Of a stretch of 64,000 nucleotides of DNA, positions 45,509 through 54,459 are shown piece after piece. This DNA comes from Haloprofundus marisrubri (lineage in GTDB: Archaea > Halobacteriota > Halobacteria > Halobacteriales > Haloferacaceae). The stretch is from NCBI RefSeq assembly GCF_001469955.1, contig NZ_LOPU01000029.1, positions 62,001 to 126,000 on the forward strand. The letters run 5' to 3'. Numbering within the stretch: position 1 is the stretch's first letter; every line of letters starts with the position of its first letter. The position numbers were made by a program, and so were the translations under genes. The notes beneath the pieces are model-generated. The model was not told the DNA's origin. It worked only from the letters and a program-made list of their open reading frames with translations, and searched no databases.

Positions 45509-46147
45509 CTACTCGTCGTCTCTCCGACTGAACCACAGGGCGGCCCCACCGACGCCCGCCGCCCCCGCCAGCGGACCGAACCCGGGTGTCGTCGTCTCCG
45601 TCGACTCCGCCGTCTCCCCACCGGCGTCTCCCCCGTCGGTCTCGGGACTCGACTCGGCGTCGCTAGCGCTCGTCGAGACGTTTATCGTACTCGCACCGAC
45701 CGATTCGAGTTCCAGTTCGATGAGTGGGCCATCACAGGACTGCTGGCTGTTCACCACGTACAGGTTCCCGACGCCGAGTTCGTCGGTTCCTTCGATGCCG
45801 TACAGCAACGTCTCCTCGCTCGGGTGGTCCTCCGTGGTTCGGTCGATGAAGCGGGCGACGTAGACGATTGGCTCGTCGTCGCCGCCGTAGAAACTACAAC
45901 TCTCCAGTCTCGAAACGCTCTGGTCGTTCGAGACGCCCCGCAGATGGACGAACAGGCCGGTGTAGTCCGCATCGTCGCTGAACGACGGGGCTCCGTCCGA
46001 GATAGCCGCAGTCACCGTCGCCGTCTGTGCGGACCCGACCGCGGCGGACGCACCTATCGTGGTGAGACCGAGCGCACCGACTCCGACGCCACGTAACAGT
46101 TCTCGTCGGCTCGTTCCAGCACGTCGTGTCCGCTCGTTCCGGCTCAT
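45509..46147 (-). CDS. Tat-exported surface protein with PGF-CTERM sorting signal
   Basis: 212 residues from ATG 46147 (in-frame upstream start at 46192 rejected because the Tat signal starts here). 'SRRELLRGVGVGALGLTTIGASAAVGSAQ' is a twin-arginine signal with an Ala-rich cleavage region. A single beta-rich domain follows, then a Ser/Thr/Glu-rich stalk and a classical archaeosortase signal: 'PGFGPLAG' at 188-195, a hydrophobic helix and 'RRDDE'. The protein should be cut and lipid-anchored on the cell surface by ArtA. Function unknown. Confidence 0.85.
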   Translation of the reverse strand: MSRNERTRRAGTSRRELLRGVGVGALGLTTIGASAAVGSAQTATVTAAISDGAPSFSDDADYTGLFVHLRGVSNDQSVSRLESCSFYGGDDEPIVYVARFIDRTTEDHPSEETLLYGIEGTDELGVGNLYVVNSQQSCDGPLIELELESVGASTINVSTSASDAESSPETDGGDAGGETAESTETTTPGFGPLAGAAGVGGAALWFSRRDDE

Positions 46148-46269
46148 CTCTACGTCGAACGCCAACGCCCAACTGGAAAAATCTCGGGCCACAGTATCTT
46201 GGGTGGCTTACACTCCGTCGCTCGCTTCCGGGGGACTCGTCGGTCGCCGAAGAGGTGGTTTCCGCGGTC

Positions 46270-47403
46270 TTACCGCGAGAACTCGATGGCTGCGCCCTGA
46301 CCGAAGCCGACACAGAGCGTCGCCAGTCCGCGGTCGACGTCGCGACGAATCATCTCGTGGACGAGACCGACCGGCAAGCGTGCGCCGCTGGCACCGAGCG
46401 GGTGGCCGAGCGCGATTGCGCCGCCGTTGACGTTGTACTTCTCGTCGTCGATGCCGAGTTCGCTGCGGGCGTAGACGGCTTGGGAGGCGAACGCCTCGTT
46501 CAGTTCGACGAGGTCGTAGTCGTCGATGGAGCGGCCGTTCCGTTCGAGGAGGTTTCGCGTCGCCGGGACCGGGCCGATACCCATCACCGTCGGGTCGACC
46601 CCCGCGACGGCGTTGGTGCCGATTTCGGCCATGATGTCGAGACCGTGGTCCTCGGCGAACTCGCGGCTGGTGACGAGCGTCGCCGCCGCGCCGTCGGAAA
46701 TCTGCGAGGAGTTACCCGCCGTCACGCTCCCGTCGCCGGTGAACGCGGGCGACAGTCCTGCGAGCGTCTCCAGCGACGTGTCGCGGCGGATGCCTTCGTC
46801 CTCGTCGACGAGGCCGTCGTCGGTTTCGATGGGGACGATTTGGTCGGCGAAGTAGCCCTCGTCGGTCGCTGCCGCGGCGCGTTCGTGGCTGCGGAGCGCG
46901 TACTCGTCTTGCGCTTCTCGGCTCACGTCGTACTTTTCGGCGACTTTCTCGGCGGTCATCCCCATCTGAAGTTGGAAGACGTTGTACCGCTCGGAGAGTT
47001 CCGGGTGGAGGTGCTGGTAGGAGTCGCCGTCCATCGGCACCCGCGACATGTTCTCGACGCCGCCGGCGACGACGACGTCACGATTACCCGCCGCGACGGC
47101 GTCGCTGGCGCTGATGATGGCCTGCATCGAGGACGCGCACCAGCGGTTGATGCTCGTCGCGGGTGTGTTCTCGCCGAGTTCCGAGAGCAACGCGATGACG
47201 CGCGCGACGTTGTTGTCCTGCTCGCCGCGCTGTTGGGCGACGCCCCACATCAGGTCGTCGACGTCGTCGCCCGACAGCCCCGTCTCGTCGAGGATGGTGT
47301 CGATGAGCGGAATCGAGAGGTCTTCGCTGCGGACGTCCTCGAAGACGCCGCCGCCCTTGCCCTGTGCGGTTCGTCGCGCCGCCGCGATGACTGGTGTTGG
47401 CAT
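46270..47403 (-). CDS. Thiolase (acetyl-CoA C-acyltransferase)
   Basis: 377 residues. Nucleophile Cys89 in '[11 protein letters not shown]', '[12 protein letters not shown]', His334 in '[16 protein letters not shown]' and Cys364 in 'LCVGFGQG' complete the thiolase active site. It cleaves 3-oxoacyl-CoA or condenses two acyl-CoA units. The form with paired active-site cysteines and the 'MSRVPMDGD' loop fits degradative or biosynthetic thiolases of the acetyl-CoA acetyltransferase group. Divergent from the AAA ATPase gene. Confidence 0.94.
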   Translation of the reverse strand: MPTPVIAAARRTAQGKGGGVFEDVRSEDLSIPLIDTILDETGLSGDDVDDLMWGVAQQRGEQDNNVARVIALLSELGENTPATSINRWCASSMQAIISASDAVAAGNRDVVVAGGVENMSRVPMDGDSYQHLHPELSERYNVFQLQMGMTAEKVAEKYDVSREAQDEYALRSHERAAAATDEGYFADQIVPIETDDGLVDEDEGIRRDTSLETLAGLSPAFTGDGSVTAGNSSQISDGAAATLVTSREFAEDHGLDIMAEIGTNAVAGVDPTVMGIGPVPATRNLLERNGRSIDDYDLVELNEAFASQAVYARSELGIDDEKYNVNGGAIALGHPLGASGARLPVGLVHEMIRRDVDRGLATLCVGFGQGAAIEFSR

Positions 47404-47564
47404 ATCTGACCCTCCGGGGTCTATCCTGATAAACGTGGGAGAACCGAGGGTCGGAGAACCCGAGTTTATCCGACAGTCGTCGACCGGCAGTCGACCTTTG
47501 CGTGCGTTCCCTCCGAACGTCTCTGTCCCGGAGCAAACGCGGCGATTCGGAGCGGGTTCGACGG

Positions 47565-47571
47565 TATTAAG
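47565..47571 (+). promoter_or_regulatory. TATA-like element of the AAA ATPase gene
   Basis: TATTAAG is centred about 29 bases before ATG 47597. The same 193-base gap holds the thiolase promoter in the other direction and the dyad GTCGAC-N5-GTCGAC near 47490-47510. Confidence 0.5.
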
Positions 47572-47596
47572 ACGCTCTGGCAGCTAATTCTCGGGG

Positions 47597-49006
47597 ATGA
47601 GTAGCCCGGCTCTCGAAGTCGTCGAATTCCTTCTCACGGCTCACGTGTACAACGAAAACCGGGAGTTGGACGAGAACGACCTCCCACCACGCTATCGGCG
47701 CGTTTTCTGGGCCGAGCGCGACGGCGACGCCTCCGACACCGAGTCCGACGGCGTCGAACCGCTCGGCGGCGTCGAACGTCCCCTCTCTGTCACCGAAACC
47801 GACGCCCAGACCGCGACCGGCGTCGAACGCCCCTGGGAGGCGGTTTCGGACCTGTTGTTCACCGACCGAACGGAGTTCTCCGGTACGCTCTCGTTCACCC
47901 AACCGGAGATGGCGCTGGAGTGGTTCTTCAAGAGCGCCGACCGTGACCGCCTCGTCACGAACCCGACGCTCGCGTTCGTCGCGGAAGGCCGCGACGAAAT
48001 CGACGTGAGCCACGAAGAAGCCCGCGAGCAAAACCGTCCGATTCACGCCGACCGCGTCTGGATTGACAGCCTACTGGAAGCGTACTTCGACACCGACGAC
48101 GAGGAGGGCGACTCGGAGATGCTCGACCTCGTCCACGTCCGTGCGCCCGAGGAAATCGAGATGACGCTCGACGACCTCGTACTCACCGCCGACCAGGAGG
48201 GCGAAATCGGCAAAATCGTCAAAGCCATCGAACACCGCGACTACCTCGCCGAAATCGGCCTCCGAGAGATAGGTAAACTGCTGTTCGTCGGCCCACCCGG
48301 AACCGGGAAGACGACCGTCTCGCGTGCGCTCGCTCACGAACTCGGTCTCCCGTTCGTCGAGGTCAAACTCTCGATGATTACCTCGCAGTATCTCGGTGAA
48401 ACGGCGAAGAACGTCGAGAAGACGTTCGAGGTCGCCAAACGACTCTCGCCGTGTATCCTCTTCATCGACGAGTTCGATTCCGTGGCCAAAACGCGACGGA
48501 GCGACGAACACGCGGCGCTCAAGCGCGCGGTCAACACGCTGTTGAAGAGCATCGACGACATCTCGCTCATCCGCGACGACGTGTTGCTCATCGGGGCGAC
48601 GAACCACCCCGACCAACTCGACTCGGCGGCGTGGCGACGCTTCGACGAAATCGTCAACTTCCCCAAACCGGACCGACAGATGCGCGCGGACATCCTCCGC
48701 GTCATCACGAACCGGATGGATATCGCCGAGTTCGACCCCGAATCGGTCGCCGCCCGTACCCAAGGTCTCACCGGCAGCGACCTCCGGATGGTGCTCCGCG
48801 AGGCCGTCTTGGAGGCGCTGACCGAAGAACGGATGTCGCTCACCCAAGCGGACATCCTCGACGCCGTCGAGGACTTCGAAGAGCGGGACAACCTGAAGAA
48901 CATGGATATGATGGACGACTCCGACTCGCTCATCGCGGGCAACGGCGAGTCGCCGGATGCCGACCACGACCACGACCACGACCACGCGCACGACCACCAG
49001 CACTGA
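47597..49006 (+). CDS. AAA ATPase with histidine-rich tail
   Basis: 469 residues. A 200-residue N-terminal domain of unknown type precedes a classical AAA module: Walker A 'GPPGTGKTT' (232-240), Walker B 'ILFIDEFDS', sensor 1 'LLIGATNHPDQLDSAAWRRFDE' and the helical lid. The C-terminus ends in 'DHDHDHDHAHDHQH', a run that could bind zinc or nickel. The stop overlaps the start of the MBL-fold gene by 1 base (TGATG), so the two are coupled. Target proteins are unknown. Confidence 0.9.
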   Translation: MSSPALEVVEFLLTAHVYNENRELDENDLPPRYRRVFWAERDGDASDTESDGVEPLGGVERPLSVTETDAQTATGVERPWEAVSDLLFTDRTEFSGTLSFTQPEMALEWFFKSADRDRLVTNPTLAFVAEGRDEIDVSHEEAREQNRPIHADRVWIDSLLEAYFDTDDEEGDSEMLDLVHVRAPEEIEMTLDDLVLTADQEGEIGKIVKAIEHRDYLAEIGLREIGKLLFVGPPGTGKTTVSRALAHELGLPFVEVKLSMITSQYLGETAKNVEKTFEVAKRLSPCILFIDEFDSVAKTRRSDEHAALKRAVNTLLKSIDDISLIRDDVLLIGATNHPDQLDSAAWRRFDEIVNFPKPDRQMRADILRVITNRMDIAEFDPESVAARTQGLTGSDLRMVLREAVLEALTEERMSLTQADILDAVEDFEERDNLKNMDMMDDSDSLIAGNGESPDADHDHDHDHAHDHQH

Positions 49007-49830
49007 TGCGCGTCACCCTCCTCGGAACCGGCGACACGACGGGTACCCCCACCGTCGGGTGTGACTGCGACACCTGTCGGACGGCGCGCGAACGCGGTAT
49101 CGAGCGCTCGCGCTTCTCGGTTCACGTCGAGAACGACCGCACCGGCGAGTCGCTGCTCGTCGACGCCAGCCCCGACTTCCGCAGCCAGTTTCTCTCCCAC
49201 GACGTGCCGCTGCCCGAGGCGATGGTCATCACCCACATCCACTTCGACCACCTCGACGGCCTCGGCAACGCCTACCGCATTTTCGACGATTTGCCCGTGT
49301 ACGCCGCCGACGAGACGGACCCGAAGACGGGCGAGAGCGTCGCCGAGACGGTGCGCTCGAAGTTCGACTATCTCGACCGAATTACGGTGCACGCGGTGAC
49401 GCCGTTCGAATCGTTTCGCGTCTGCGGCTTCGACGTGACGCTCGTCCCCGTCGACCATCCGCCGCTGCTTTGCTACGGTCTCGTCGTCTCCGACCCCGAG
49501 ACGGGGACGAAACTCTCGCTGTCGGGCGACACGAACTACGACATCCCCGAGGACTCGCGGGCGGCGCTCGCCGACCCGGACCTGTTTCTCGCCGACGCCA
49601 TCGTCCCGGCGGCGCTCTGCGAGCATCACCCGGCGGGCGGCCGCCACGAGGACGACGAGGGCGTCCCGCGGACGTTCGGCCACAAGCATATGACCCGCGA
49701 GGGGGCGCTCTCGATGGCCGAGGAGTTGAACGCGAAGCAGACTCGGTTGGTCCACACGTCGCACTTCTACCCGGCCAAGGAAGCGTTCGAGGAGCCACTC
49801 GCAGTCGACGGCGAACAGTACGACCTCTGA
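49006..49830 (+). CDS. MBL-fold metallohydrolase, PhnP-like
   Basis: 274 residues. 'LLGTGDTTGTPTVGCDCDTC' resembles the opening of PhnP/RNase Z-like hydrolases with a small zinc knuckle (Cys-x-Cys-x2-Cys). The active-site motif 'THIHFDHLDG' gives His77, His79, Asp81 and His82, followed by 'PVDHPPLLCYGLVV', 'SGDTNYD' and 'HTSHFYP'. Likely a phosphodiesterase; PhnP itself cleaves cyclic ribose phosphates. The ATG shares a base with the TGA of the AAA ATPase. Confidence 0.9.
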   Translation: MRVTLLGTGDTTGTPTVGCDCDTCRTARERGIERSRFSVHVENDRTGESLLVDASPDFRSQFLSHDVPLPEAMVITHIHFDHLDGLGNAYRIFDDLPVYAADETDPKTGESVAETVRSKFDYLDRITVHAVTPFESFRVCGFDVTLVPVDHPPLLCYGLVVSDPETGTKLSLSGDTNYDIPEDSRAALADPDLFLADAIVPAALCEHHPAGGRHEDDEGVPRTFGHKHMTREGALSMAEELNAKQTRLVHTSHFYPAKEAFEEPLAVDGEQYDL

Positions 49831-49856
49831 TTCCGATTCCGACTCCGATTTTTTCG

Positions 49857-50828
49857 CTAGCCGAACTGGTCCAGTCCACTCTGTCGGCGTGCGACACCCG
49901 ACGGTTCTCGGACCCACGGAGAGCGCTCGGCGCGAATCTCGTCTAACTCGTTTTCCCACTGTTCGCCTGCCTCGAATCCCGGACACGACTCGCCACATCT
50001 GCTTCCGGGGTCGACGACGCAGTCGAAATGTTCGCAGTGGGGACGGCCGTCGTCGGTCGGAGCCATCCGCGCACACGGCGGTAACTCGTACGTCCGCCAG
50101 CCTTTGCCGTAGGCGCGTTCGGCGATTCGTCGCCGCTTCCGAGCTTTCTCCTCCGCGCTGACGATGGCGATATCCGTTTGAAGCGGGCGTTCGTCGAGTA
50201 GTTCGACGCCCGGTTCGTCGGATAAGAGCGTCGTCGCCTCGCGGACGACTTCTCGCTCGCCGCTGTCGGGGTCGAAGCGCCAGACGCCGACTTCCTCGGG
50301 GATGCGGTTGAGGTGCGCGCGCGTGACGTAGCTCTCGGTCGCCAGAATCACTTCGTCGAACAGGCCGAGACTCACGTCGACTCTGAGTTGGCGCTCGAGG
50401 TCGCCCGGTTTAGCCAAATCGGGTTTGTTCTCGATGCCAACGAGGCGCGAGAACCAGTCGTCGGGGTAGCGCGTCGTCCGGCGGACGTAGCGACGACTGC
50501 CGCGGCGTTCGACCTCGAAGAAGCCGAGTTCGACGGCGCGGTCGGTGGCCTCGCGGGCGGTCTCGGGGTGGCAGTCGAACGCATCTCGCCAGTACGTCGC
50601 GCGCCCGACGCCGACGTCGCTCTCGATGGCGAGTGCGGGGATGGAGTCGGGGGTGATTCGGGTGCGCGCGTCGAACGCCGGGCCGGGTTCGACGAGAATC
50701 GCGTCGACGATTCGGCTGCCGGGGGAGAAAACGGCCCCGCCGAGTTGGCGGGCGACGAGCCACTCCGACCAGTCGCTGGCCGCCTCCAGATGCCCACAGA
50801 GAGCCAACTCGAACCCGAACTCCTGCAC
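49857..50828 (-). CDS. DUF5787-like protein, possible PD-(D/E)xK nuclease with Cys cluster
   Basis: 323 residues from GTG 50828; the frame is open to a TTG at 50855. '[13 protein letters not shown]', '[11 protein letters not shown]' (Asp42), 'GIENKPDL' (Glu133, Lys135), '[33 protein letters not shown]' recall the core of PD-(D/E)xK nucleases. Near the end five cysteines lie at 252, 265, 270, 278 and 282 ('[19 protein letters not shown]'), as in metal- or Fe-S-binding nucleases such as Cas4. I recall the family as DUF5787, haloarchaea only. Nuclease activity is my inference. It converges on the MBL gene. Confidence 0.75.
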   Translation of the reverse strand: MQEFGFELALCGHLEAASDWSEWLVARQLGGAVFSPGSRIVDAILVEPGPAFDARTRITPDSIPALAIESDVGVGRATYWRDAFDCHPETAREATDRAVELGFFEVERRGSRRYVRRTTRYPDDWFSRLVGIENKPDLAKPGDLERQLRVDVSLGLFDEVILATESYVTRAHLNRIPEEVGVWRFDPDSGEREVVREATTLLSDEPGVELLDERPLQTDIAIVSAEEKARKRRRIAERAYGKGWRTYELPPCARMAPTDDGRPHCEHFDCVVDPGSRCGESCPGFEAGEQWENELDEIRAERSPWVREPSGVARRQSGLDQFG

Positions 50829-51003
50829 GCAGTACTGGAGGCGGTACGGAGTCAAAAGGAAATTGGTCGTACCAGAGGGGACTCCGCATCGTTCGTCTCG
50901 CGGGCTTCGTACGGTGGTCGTTCACACGGCACGAACTCTCAGACGCGGTGAGAACAGCAACTTTATCACTCGCACGGGGCGAACCTTTCGCAAGATTGCT
51001 CTT

Positions 51004-51010
51004 AGGAGGT
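51004..51010 (+). promoter_or_regulatory. Shine-Dalgarno sequence of eIF2 gamma
   Basis: AGGAGGT is a full match to the archaeal anti-SD. It ends 2 bases before ATG 51013 and 5 bases before GTG 51016, so the spacing favours the GTG or a shared use of both. A TATA-like 'CTTTATC' at about 50960 implies a leader of roughly 25-30 bases, unlike the leaderless genes elsewhere here. Confidence 0.6.
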
Positions 51011-51012
51011 CA

Positions 51013-52242
51013 ATGGTGACGAAAACACAACAACCGGAGGTGAACATCGGACTCGTCGGCCACGTCGACCACGGGAAAACGACGCTGGTGCAGGCACTCA
51101 GTGGCTCGTGGACCGACCAGCACTCGGAGGAGATGAAGCGCGGAATCTCCATCCGACTGGGCTACGCCGACGCGACGTTCCGACGCTGTCCGGGAATGGA
51201 CGAACCGGAGTGTTACACGGTCGAAGAGGAGTGCGAGAACGGCGAACCGAGCGAACGGATTCGCACGGTGTCGTTCGTCGACGCACCCGGCCACGAGACG
51301 TTGATGGCGACGATGCTGTCGGGCGCGGCGCTGATGGACGGCGCGGTGCTCGTCGTGAGCGCCACCGAAGACGTCCCGCAGGCGCAGACCGAAGAACACC
51401 TGATGGCGCTCGATATCATCGGTATCGAGAACGTCGTCATCGCACAGAACAAGGTAGACCTCGTCGACCGCGACCGCGCGGTCGAGAACTACCAACAGAT
51501 ACAGGAGTTCGTCGAGGGCACCGTCGCCGAGGACGCGCCCATCGTCCCCGTGAGCGCCCAGCAGGGCGTCAACCTCGACTTGCTCATCAACGCTATCGAA
51601 GACGAGATTCCGACGCCCGAGCGCTCCGACAGCGACGATGCACGGATGTTCGTCGCGCGGAGCTTCGACATCAACCGCCCGGGGACGACGTGGGGGAACC
51701 TCTCCGGCGGCGTCGTCGGCGGCAGTCTCGTCGACGGCACGCTCGACGTCGACGACGAGATAGAACTGCGCCCCGGCCGCGAAGTCGAAGAGGGTGGCCA
51801 GTCCGAGTGGCAACCTATCACGACGACGGTCCGGTCGCTTCAGGCCGGCAGCGAGATGCTCGACACGGCGACGCCGGGCGGACTGCTCGGTGTCGGCACC
51901 GGTCTCGACCCGAGTTACACGAAAGGTGACGCGCTGGCCGGACAGGTCGCCGGGACGCCCGGCACGCTGCCGCCGACGCGAAACGCGTTCGAGATGGACG
52001 TCGACCTGCTCGAACGCGTCGTCGGCGGCGAGGACGAAATCGAGGAGATTTCGACGGGCGAACCGCTGATGCTGACCGTCGGCACCGCGACGACCGTCGG
52101 CGCGGTGACGAGTGCCCGTGAAGGCGAGTGCGAAGTGTCGCTGAAGCGCCCCGTCTGTGCGGCCGAAGGCGCGAAGATAGCCATCAACCGCCGCGTCGGC
52201 GCGCGCTGGCGACTCATCGGCATCGGAACGCTCGCCGAATAA
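51013..52242 (+). CDS. eif2g: Translation initiation factor 2 subunit gamma
   Basis: 409 residues. '[11 protein letters not shown]' (16-26) is G1, '[12 protein letters not shown]' G3, '[10 protein letters not shown]' G4 and 'VSAQQG' G5. '[21 protein letters not shown]' is the metal-binding loop of IF2 gamma. The beta-barrel domains follow with '[21 protein letters not shown]' and '[21 protein letters not shown]'. With alpha and beta subunits it carries Met-tRNAi to the small subunit. First gene of the information-processing cluster; 3 bases separate it from the PIN gene. Confidence 0.97.
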   Translation: MVTKTQQPEVNIGLVGHVDHGKTTLVQALSGSWTDQHSEEMKRGISIRLGYADATFRRCPGMDEPECYTVEEECENGEPSERIRTVSFVDAPGHETLMATMLSGAALMDGAVLVVSATEDVPQAQTEEHLMALDIIGIENVVIAQNKVDLVDRDRAVENYQQIQEFVEGTVAEDAPIVPVSAQQGVNLDLLINAIEDEIPTPERSDSDDARMFVARSFDINRPGTTWGNLSGGVVGGSLVDGTLDVDDEIELRPGREVEEGGQSEWQPITTTVRSLQAGSEMLDTATPGGLLGVGTGLDPSYTKGDALAGQVAGTPGTLPPTRNAFEMDVDLLERVVGGEDEIEEISTGEPLMLTVGTATTVGAVTSAREGECEVSLKRPVCAAEGAKIAINRRVGARWRLIGIGTLAE

Positions 52243-52245
52243 CGG

Positions 52246-52635
52246 ATGGTCGCTGTCGCCATGGACACCAACGCGCTCATGATGCCCGTCGAACTCGACG
52301 TCCGCGTCTTCGACGAACTGGACCGACTGTTCGGTCTGGGTTCCGTCGACCTCGTGGTCCCCGAGTCCGTCGTCGCCGAGTTGGCGAAACTCTCGGCGGG
52401 CAACGGCGAAGAGAGCGTCGCGGCGAGCGTTGGTGCGGATTTGGCGGCCGACCGCTGTCGAGAAGTCGAGACCGAGGCGACGTACGCCGACGACGCGCTG
52501 GTCGAACTCGGCGCACGCGGCGACTGTGAGTACGTCGTCACGAACGACCAACCCCTGCGCGACCGCCTGCTCGAACGCGGCGTTCGAGTAATCGGTTTAA
52601 GGGGTCGGAACACACTGAGTATCACAGAACCATAA
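52246..52635 (+). CDS. PIN-domain RNase
   Basis: 129 residues. Four acidic PIN positions are visible: Asp in 'MDTNALM', Glu in 'VPESVVAEL', Asp in 'YADDALVELG' and Asp in 'VVTNDQPLRDR'. This is the Fcf1/VapC9-like type always found beside eIF2 gamma and rpoE' in archaea, so a role in rRNA processing or RNA quality control is likelier than a toxin role. It starts 3 bases after eif2g and ends 1 base before rpoE'. Confidence 0.92.
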   Translation: MVAVAMDTNALMMPVELDVRVFDELDRLFGLGSVDLVVPESVVAELAKLSAGNGEESVAASVGADLAADRCREVETEATYADDALVELGARGDCEYVVTNDQPLRDRLLERGVRVIGLRGRNTLSITEP

Positions 52636-52636
52636 C

Positions 52637-53209
52637 ATGTACAAGAGGGTACGACTCAAGGACACGGTCGAGGTGCCCCCGCGGCACCTCGCCGACGTGA
52701 CGCCCGAACGGGTGAAGCGTCTGCTACAGGACAAGTTGGAAGGACGGATGGACGAGGACGTCGGCAGCGTCGTCAGCATCGTCGAGGTGCAGGACATCGG
52801 CGACGGCTCGGTTCTGCCGAACCGCCCGGGGGTGTACTACGAGGCGGAGTTCGACGCGATAACGTACGACCCACATATGCAGGAAGTCGTCGACGGTATC
52901 GTCGTCGAAGTCGTCGAGTTCGGTGCCTTCGTCGGCATCGGCCCGGTCGACGGCCTGCTACACGTCTCGCAAATCTCGGACGAGTATCTCGCCTACGACG
53001 GCGAGAACCAGCAGTTGGCGTCGACGGAATCGTCTGACACGCTCGGTGTCGGCGACTCCGTGCGCGTCCGCATCGTCACGAAGAGCATCGACGAGCGCAA
53101 CCCGCGCGACTCGAAAATCGGTCTCACGGCCAAACAGCCCGGCCTCGGCAAACACGGCTGGCTCCAGACCGAACGCGAGGAGCGACAGGCCACGACGGAG
53201 GGTAACTGA
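52637..53209 (+). CDS. rpoE1: RNA polymerase subunit E' (Rpo7)
   Basis: 190 residues. The RPB7 N-terminal domain ('YKRVRLKDTVEVPPRHL', 'GVYYEAEFDAITYDPHMQEVVDGIV') is followed by an S1 domain ('EVVEFGAFVGIGPVDGLLHVSQISDEYL'). With subunit F it forms the stalk that helps melt promoters and bind nascent RNA. The stop shares a base with the spt4 start (TGATGG). Confidence 0.97.
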   Translation: MYKRVRLKDTVEVPPRHLADVTPERVKRLLQDKLEGRMDEDVGSVVSIVEVQDIGDGSVLPNRPGVYYEAEFDAITYDPHMQEVVDGIVVEVVEFGAFVGIGPVDGLLHVSQISDEYLAYDGENQQLASTESSDTLGVGDSVRVRIVTKSIDERNPRDSKIGLTAKQPGLGKHGWLQTEREERQATTEGN

Positions 53210-53406
53210 TGGCCAAACCCCGCCTCGCCTGCCGTGAGTGCCACTACATCAACGAACCGGACTCACAGAGCTGTGACCACTGCGGGTCGTCGAGTCTCAC
53301 CGAGGACTGGGCGGGGTACGTCGTCGTCACCCATCCCGAAGAGAGCGAAATCGCCCGGGAGATGAACGTCGACGAACCCGGCGGCTACGCACTGAAGGTC
53401 CGGTGA
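53209..53406 (+). CDS. spt4: Transcription elongation factor Spt4 (RNA polymerase subunit E'')
   Basis: 65 residues with two CxxC pairs, 'CRECHYINEPDSQSCDHCGS', then 'LTEDWAGYVVVTHPEESEIAREMNV', the Spt4 fold. It pairs with Spt5/NusG to keep polymerase processive. Placement right after rpoE' is the archaeal norm. Confidence 0.95.
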   Translation: MAKPRLACRECHYINEPDSQSCDHCGSSSLTEDWAGYVVVTHPEESEIAREMNVDEPGGYALKVR

Positions 53407-53413
53407 ACCGCTG

Positions 53414-53944
53414 ATGTTACGTCTCCCCGACGACCTCCGGGGAGCGTTCAAAGAGCCGCTGGGCCCCGTTTACACTGACACCGAGCGACTGCTCTCGAAA
53501 GCAGAGGGACAGATAATCGCCGTCGGCGACGTCGTCACCTATCATCTTCGGACTGCCGACCGCGACCCCGACGTGGCTGTCATCGACGGCAAGACCAAAC
53601 GCGAAGCCGTCGGCGACGAGATTCGCCGCGTGCTCTCGGGCGACAACCCGCGCATCGAAGTCGAGAACCCCGCGGCGACGCTCTCCGAGGAACTGCTCGC
53701 GGCGCTGCGCGAGGCCGTCGACAGCGACGAGCACACTGTCGTCGTCGTCACCGAGGGCGAGGAGGATTTGGCGACGCTGCCTGCGATTTTGGTCGCACCC
53801 GTGGGTTCGCTCGTGGTTTACGGCCAACCCGACGAGGGGATGGTCGGTGTTCCCGTCACGCCGAAGGCGAAAACCGACGCGCGCGAGTTGATGGCGCAGT
53901 TCGAAGGCGACACGGACGCGGCGTTCGAGACGCTCGGTATCTAA
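53414..53944 (+). CDS. GTP-dependent dephospho-CoA kinase (DUF359)
   Basis: 176 residues. 'LRLPDDLRGAFKEPLGPVYTD', 'IIAVGDVVTYHL', 'VIDGKTKREAVGD', 'ENPAATLSEEL', 'VVTEGEEDLATLPAILVAPVGSLVVYGQPDEGMV' match the archaeal enzyme that phosphorylates dephospho-CoA with GTP, the last step of CoA synthesis. It starts 7 bases after spt4. A 197-base gap with a new TATA box follows, so the operon probably ends here. Confidence 0.94.
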   Translation: MLRLPDDLRGAFKEPLGPVYTDTERLLSKAEGQIIAVGDVVTYHLRTADRDPDVAVIDGKTKREAVGDEIRRVLSGDNPRIEVENPAATLSEELLAALREAVDSDEHTVVVVTEGEEDLATLPAILVAPVGSLVVYGQPDEGMVGVPVTPKAKTDARELMAQFEGDTDAAFETLGI

Positions 53945-54102
53945 ATTCGAGTCACGCGGCGTCTGAGCTCAGCTCACTCGCCGTCGACGTTCGGTTTCGG
54001 CGGCCACGCGGCGGGCGTTCGTCGGCCGTCGACCGCTCACTGGCGACCGCTCGCCGCTCGTTTCTCGCGTATCGGCCGTCCGCTCCCCCGCTCTTCGAAA
54101 TC

Positions 54103-54110
54103 CTTTTACT
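54103..54110 (+). promoter_or_regulatory. TATA box of the S24e-kae1 unit
   Basis: CTTTTACT lies 32-39 bases before ATG 54142, within the 197-base gap after the dephospho-CoA kinase gene. It suggests that S24e and kae1-bud32 have their own promoter. Confidence 0.5.
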
Positions 54111-54141
54111 TGCTTCGCCGGGATTTATGAGCAACTGAACT

Positions 54142-54453
54142 ATGGAAATCGAAATCATCGACGAGGAGGAGAACCCGATGTTGCACAGAACGGACGTTCG
54201 ATTCACGATGACGCACGACGAGGCGACGCCCTCGCGCCTCTCGGTCCGCGACAGTCTCGCGGCGAAACTCGACAAGAACTCCGACGAAGTCGTCGTCCAC
54301 GAACTCGACACGAAGTTCGGCATGCGCAAAACCGCCGGCTACGCGAAAGTGTACGAGAGCCCCGAGTTCGCCCGCGACGTCGAGCAGGAGTACATGCTCG
54401 AACGCAACAAAATCACCGCAGAGGACGGCGACGCGGAAGCCGAAGAAGCGTAA
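54142..54453 (+). CDS. rps24e: 30S ribosomal protein S24e
   Basis: 103 residues: 'EIEIIDEEENPMLHRTDVRFTM', 'PSRLSVRDSLAAKL', 'VVHELDTKFGMRKTAGYAKVYES' and an acidic tail 'EDGDAEAEEA'. A small-subunit protein found in archaea and eukaryotes. In other archaea as I know them S27ae follows; here kae1 begins only 7 bases after the stop and S27ae is absent. Confidence 0.96.
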   Translation: MEIEIIDEEENPMLHRTDVRFTMTHDEATPSRLSVRDSLAAKLDKNSDEVVVHELDTKFGMRKTAGYAKVYESPEFARDVEQEYMLERNKITAEDGDAEAEEA

Positions 54454-54459
54454 TCGAAC

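Noticed and set aside
51010-52551. A 513-codon open frame antisense to eIF2 gamma and the PIN gene
   Set aside because: Spans two real genes and is Arg/Asp-rich without any fold.
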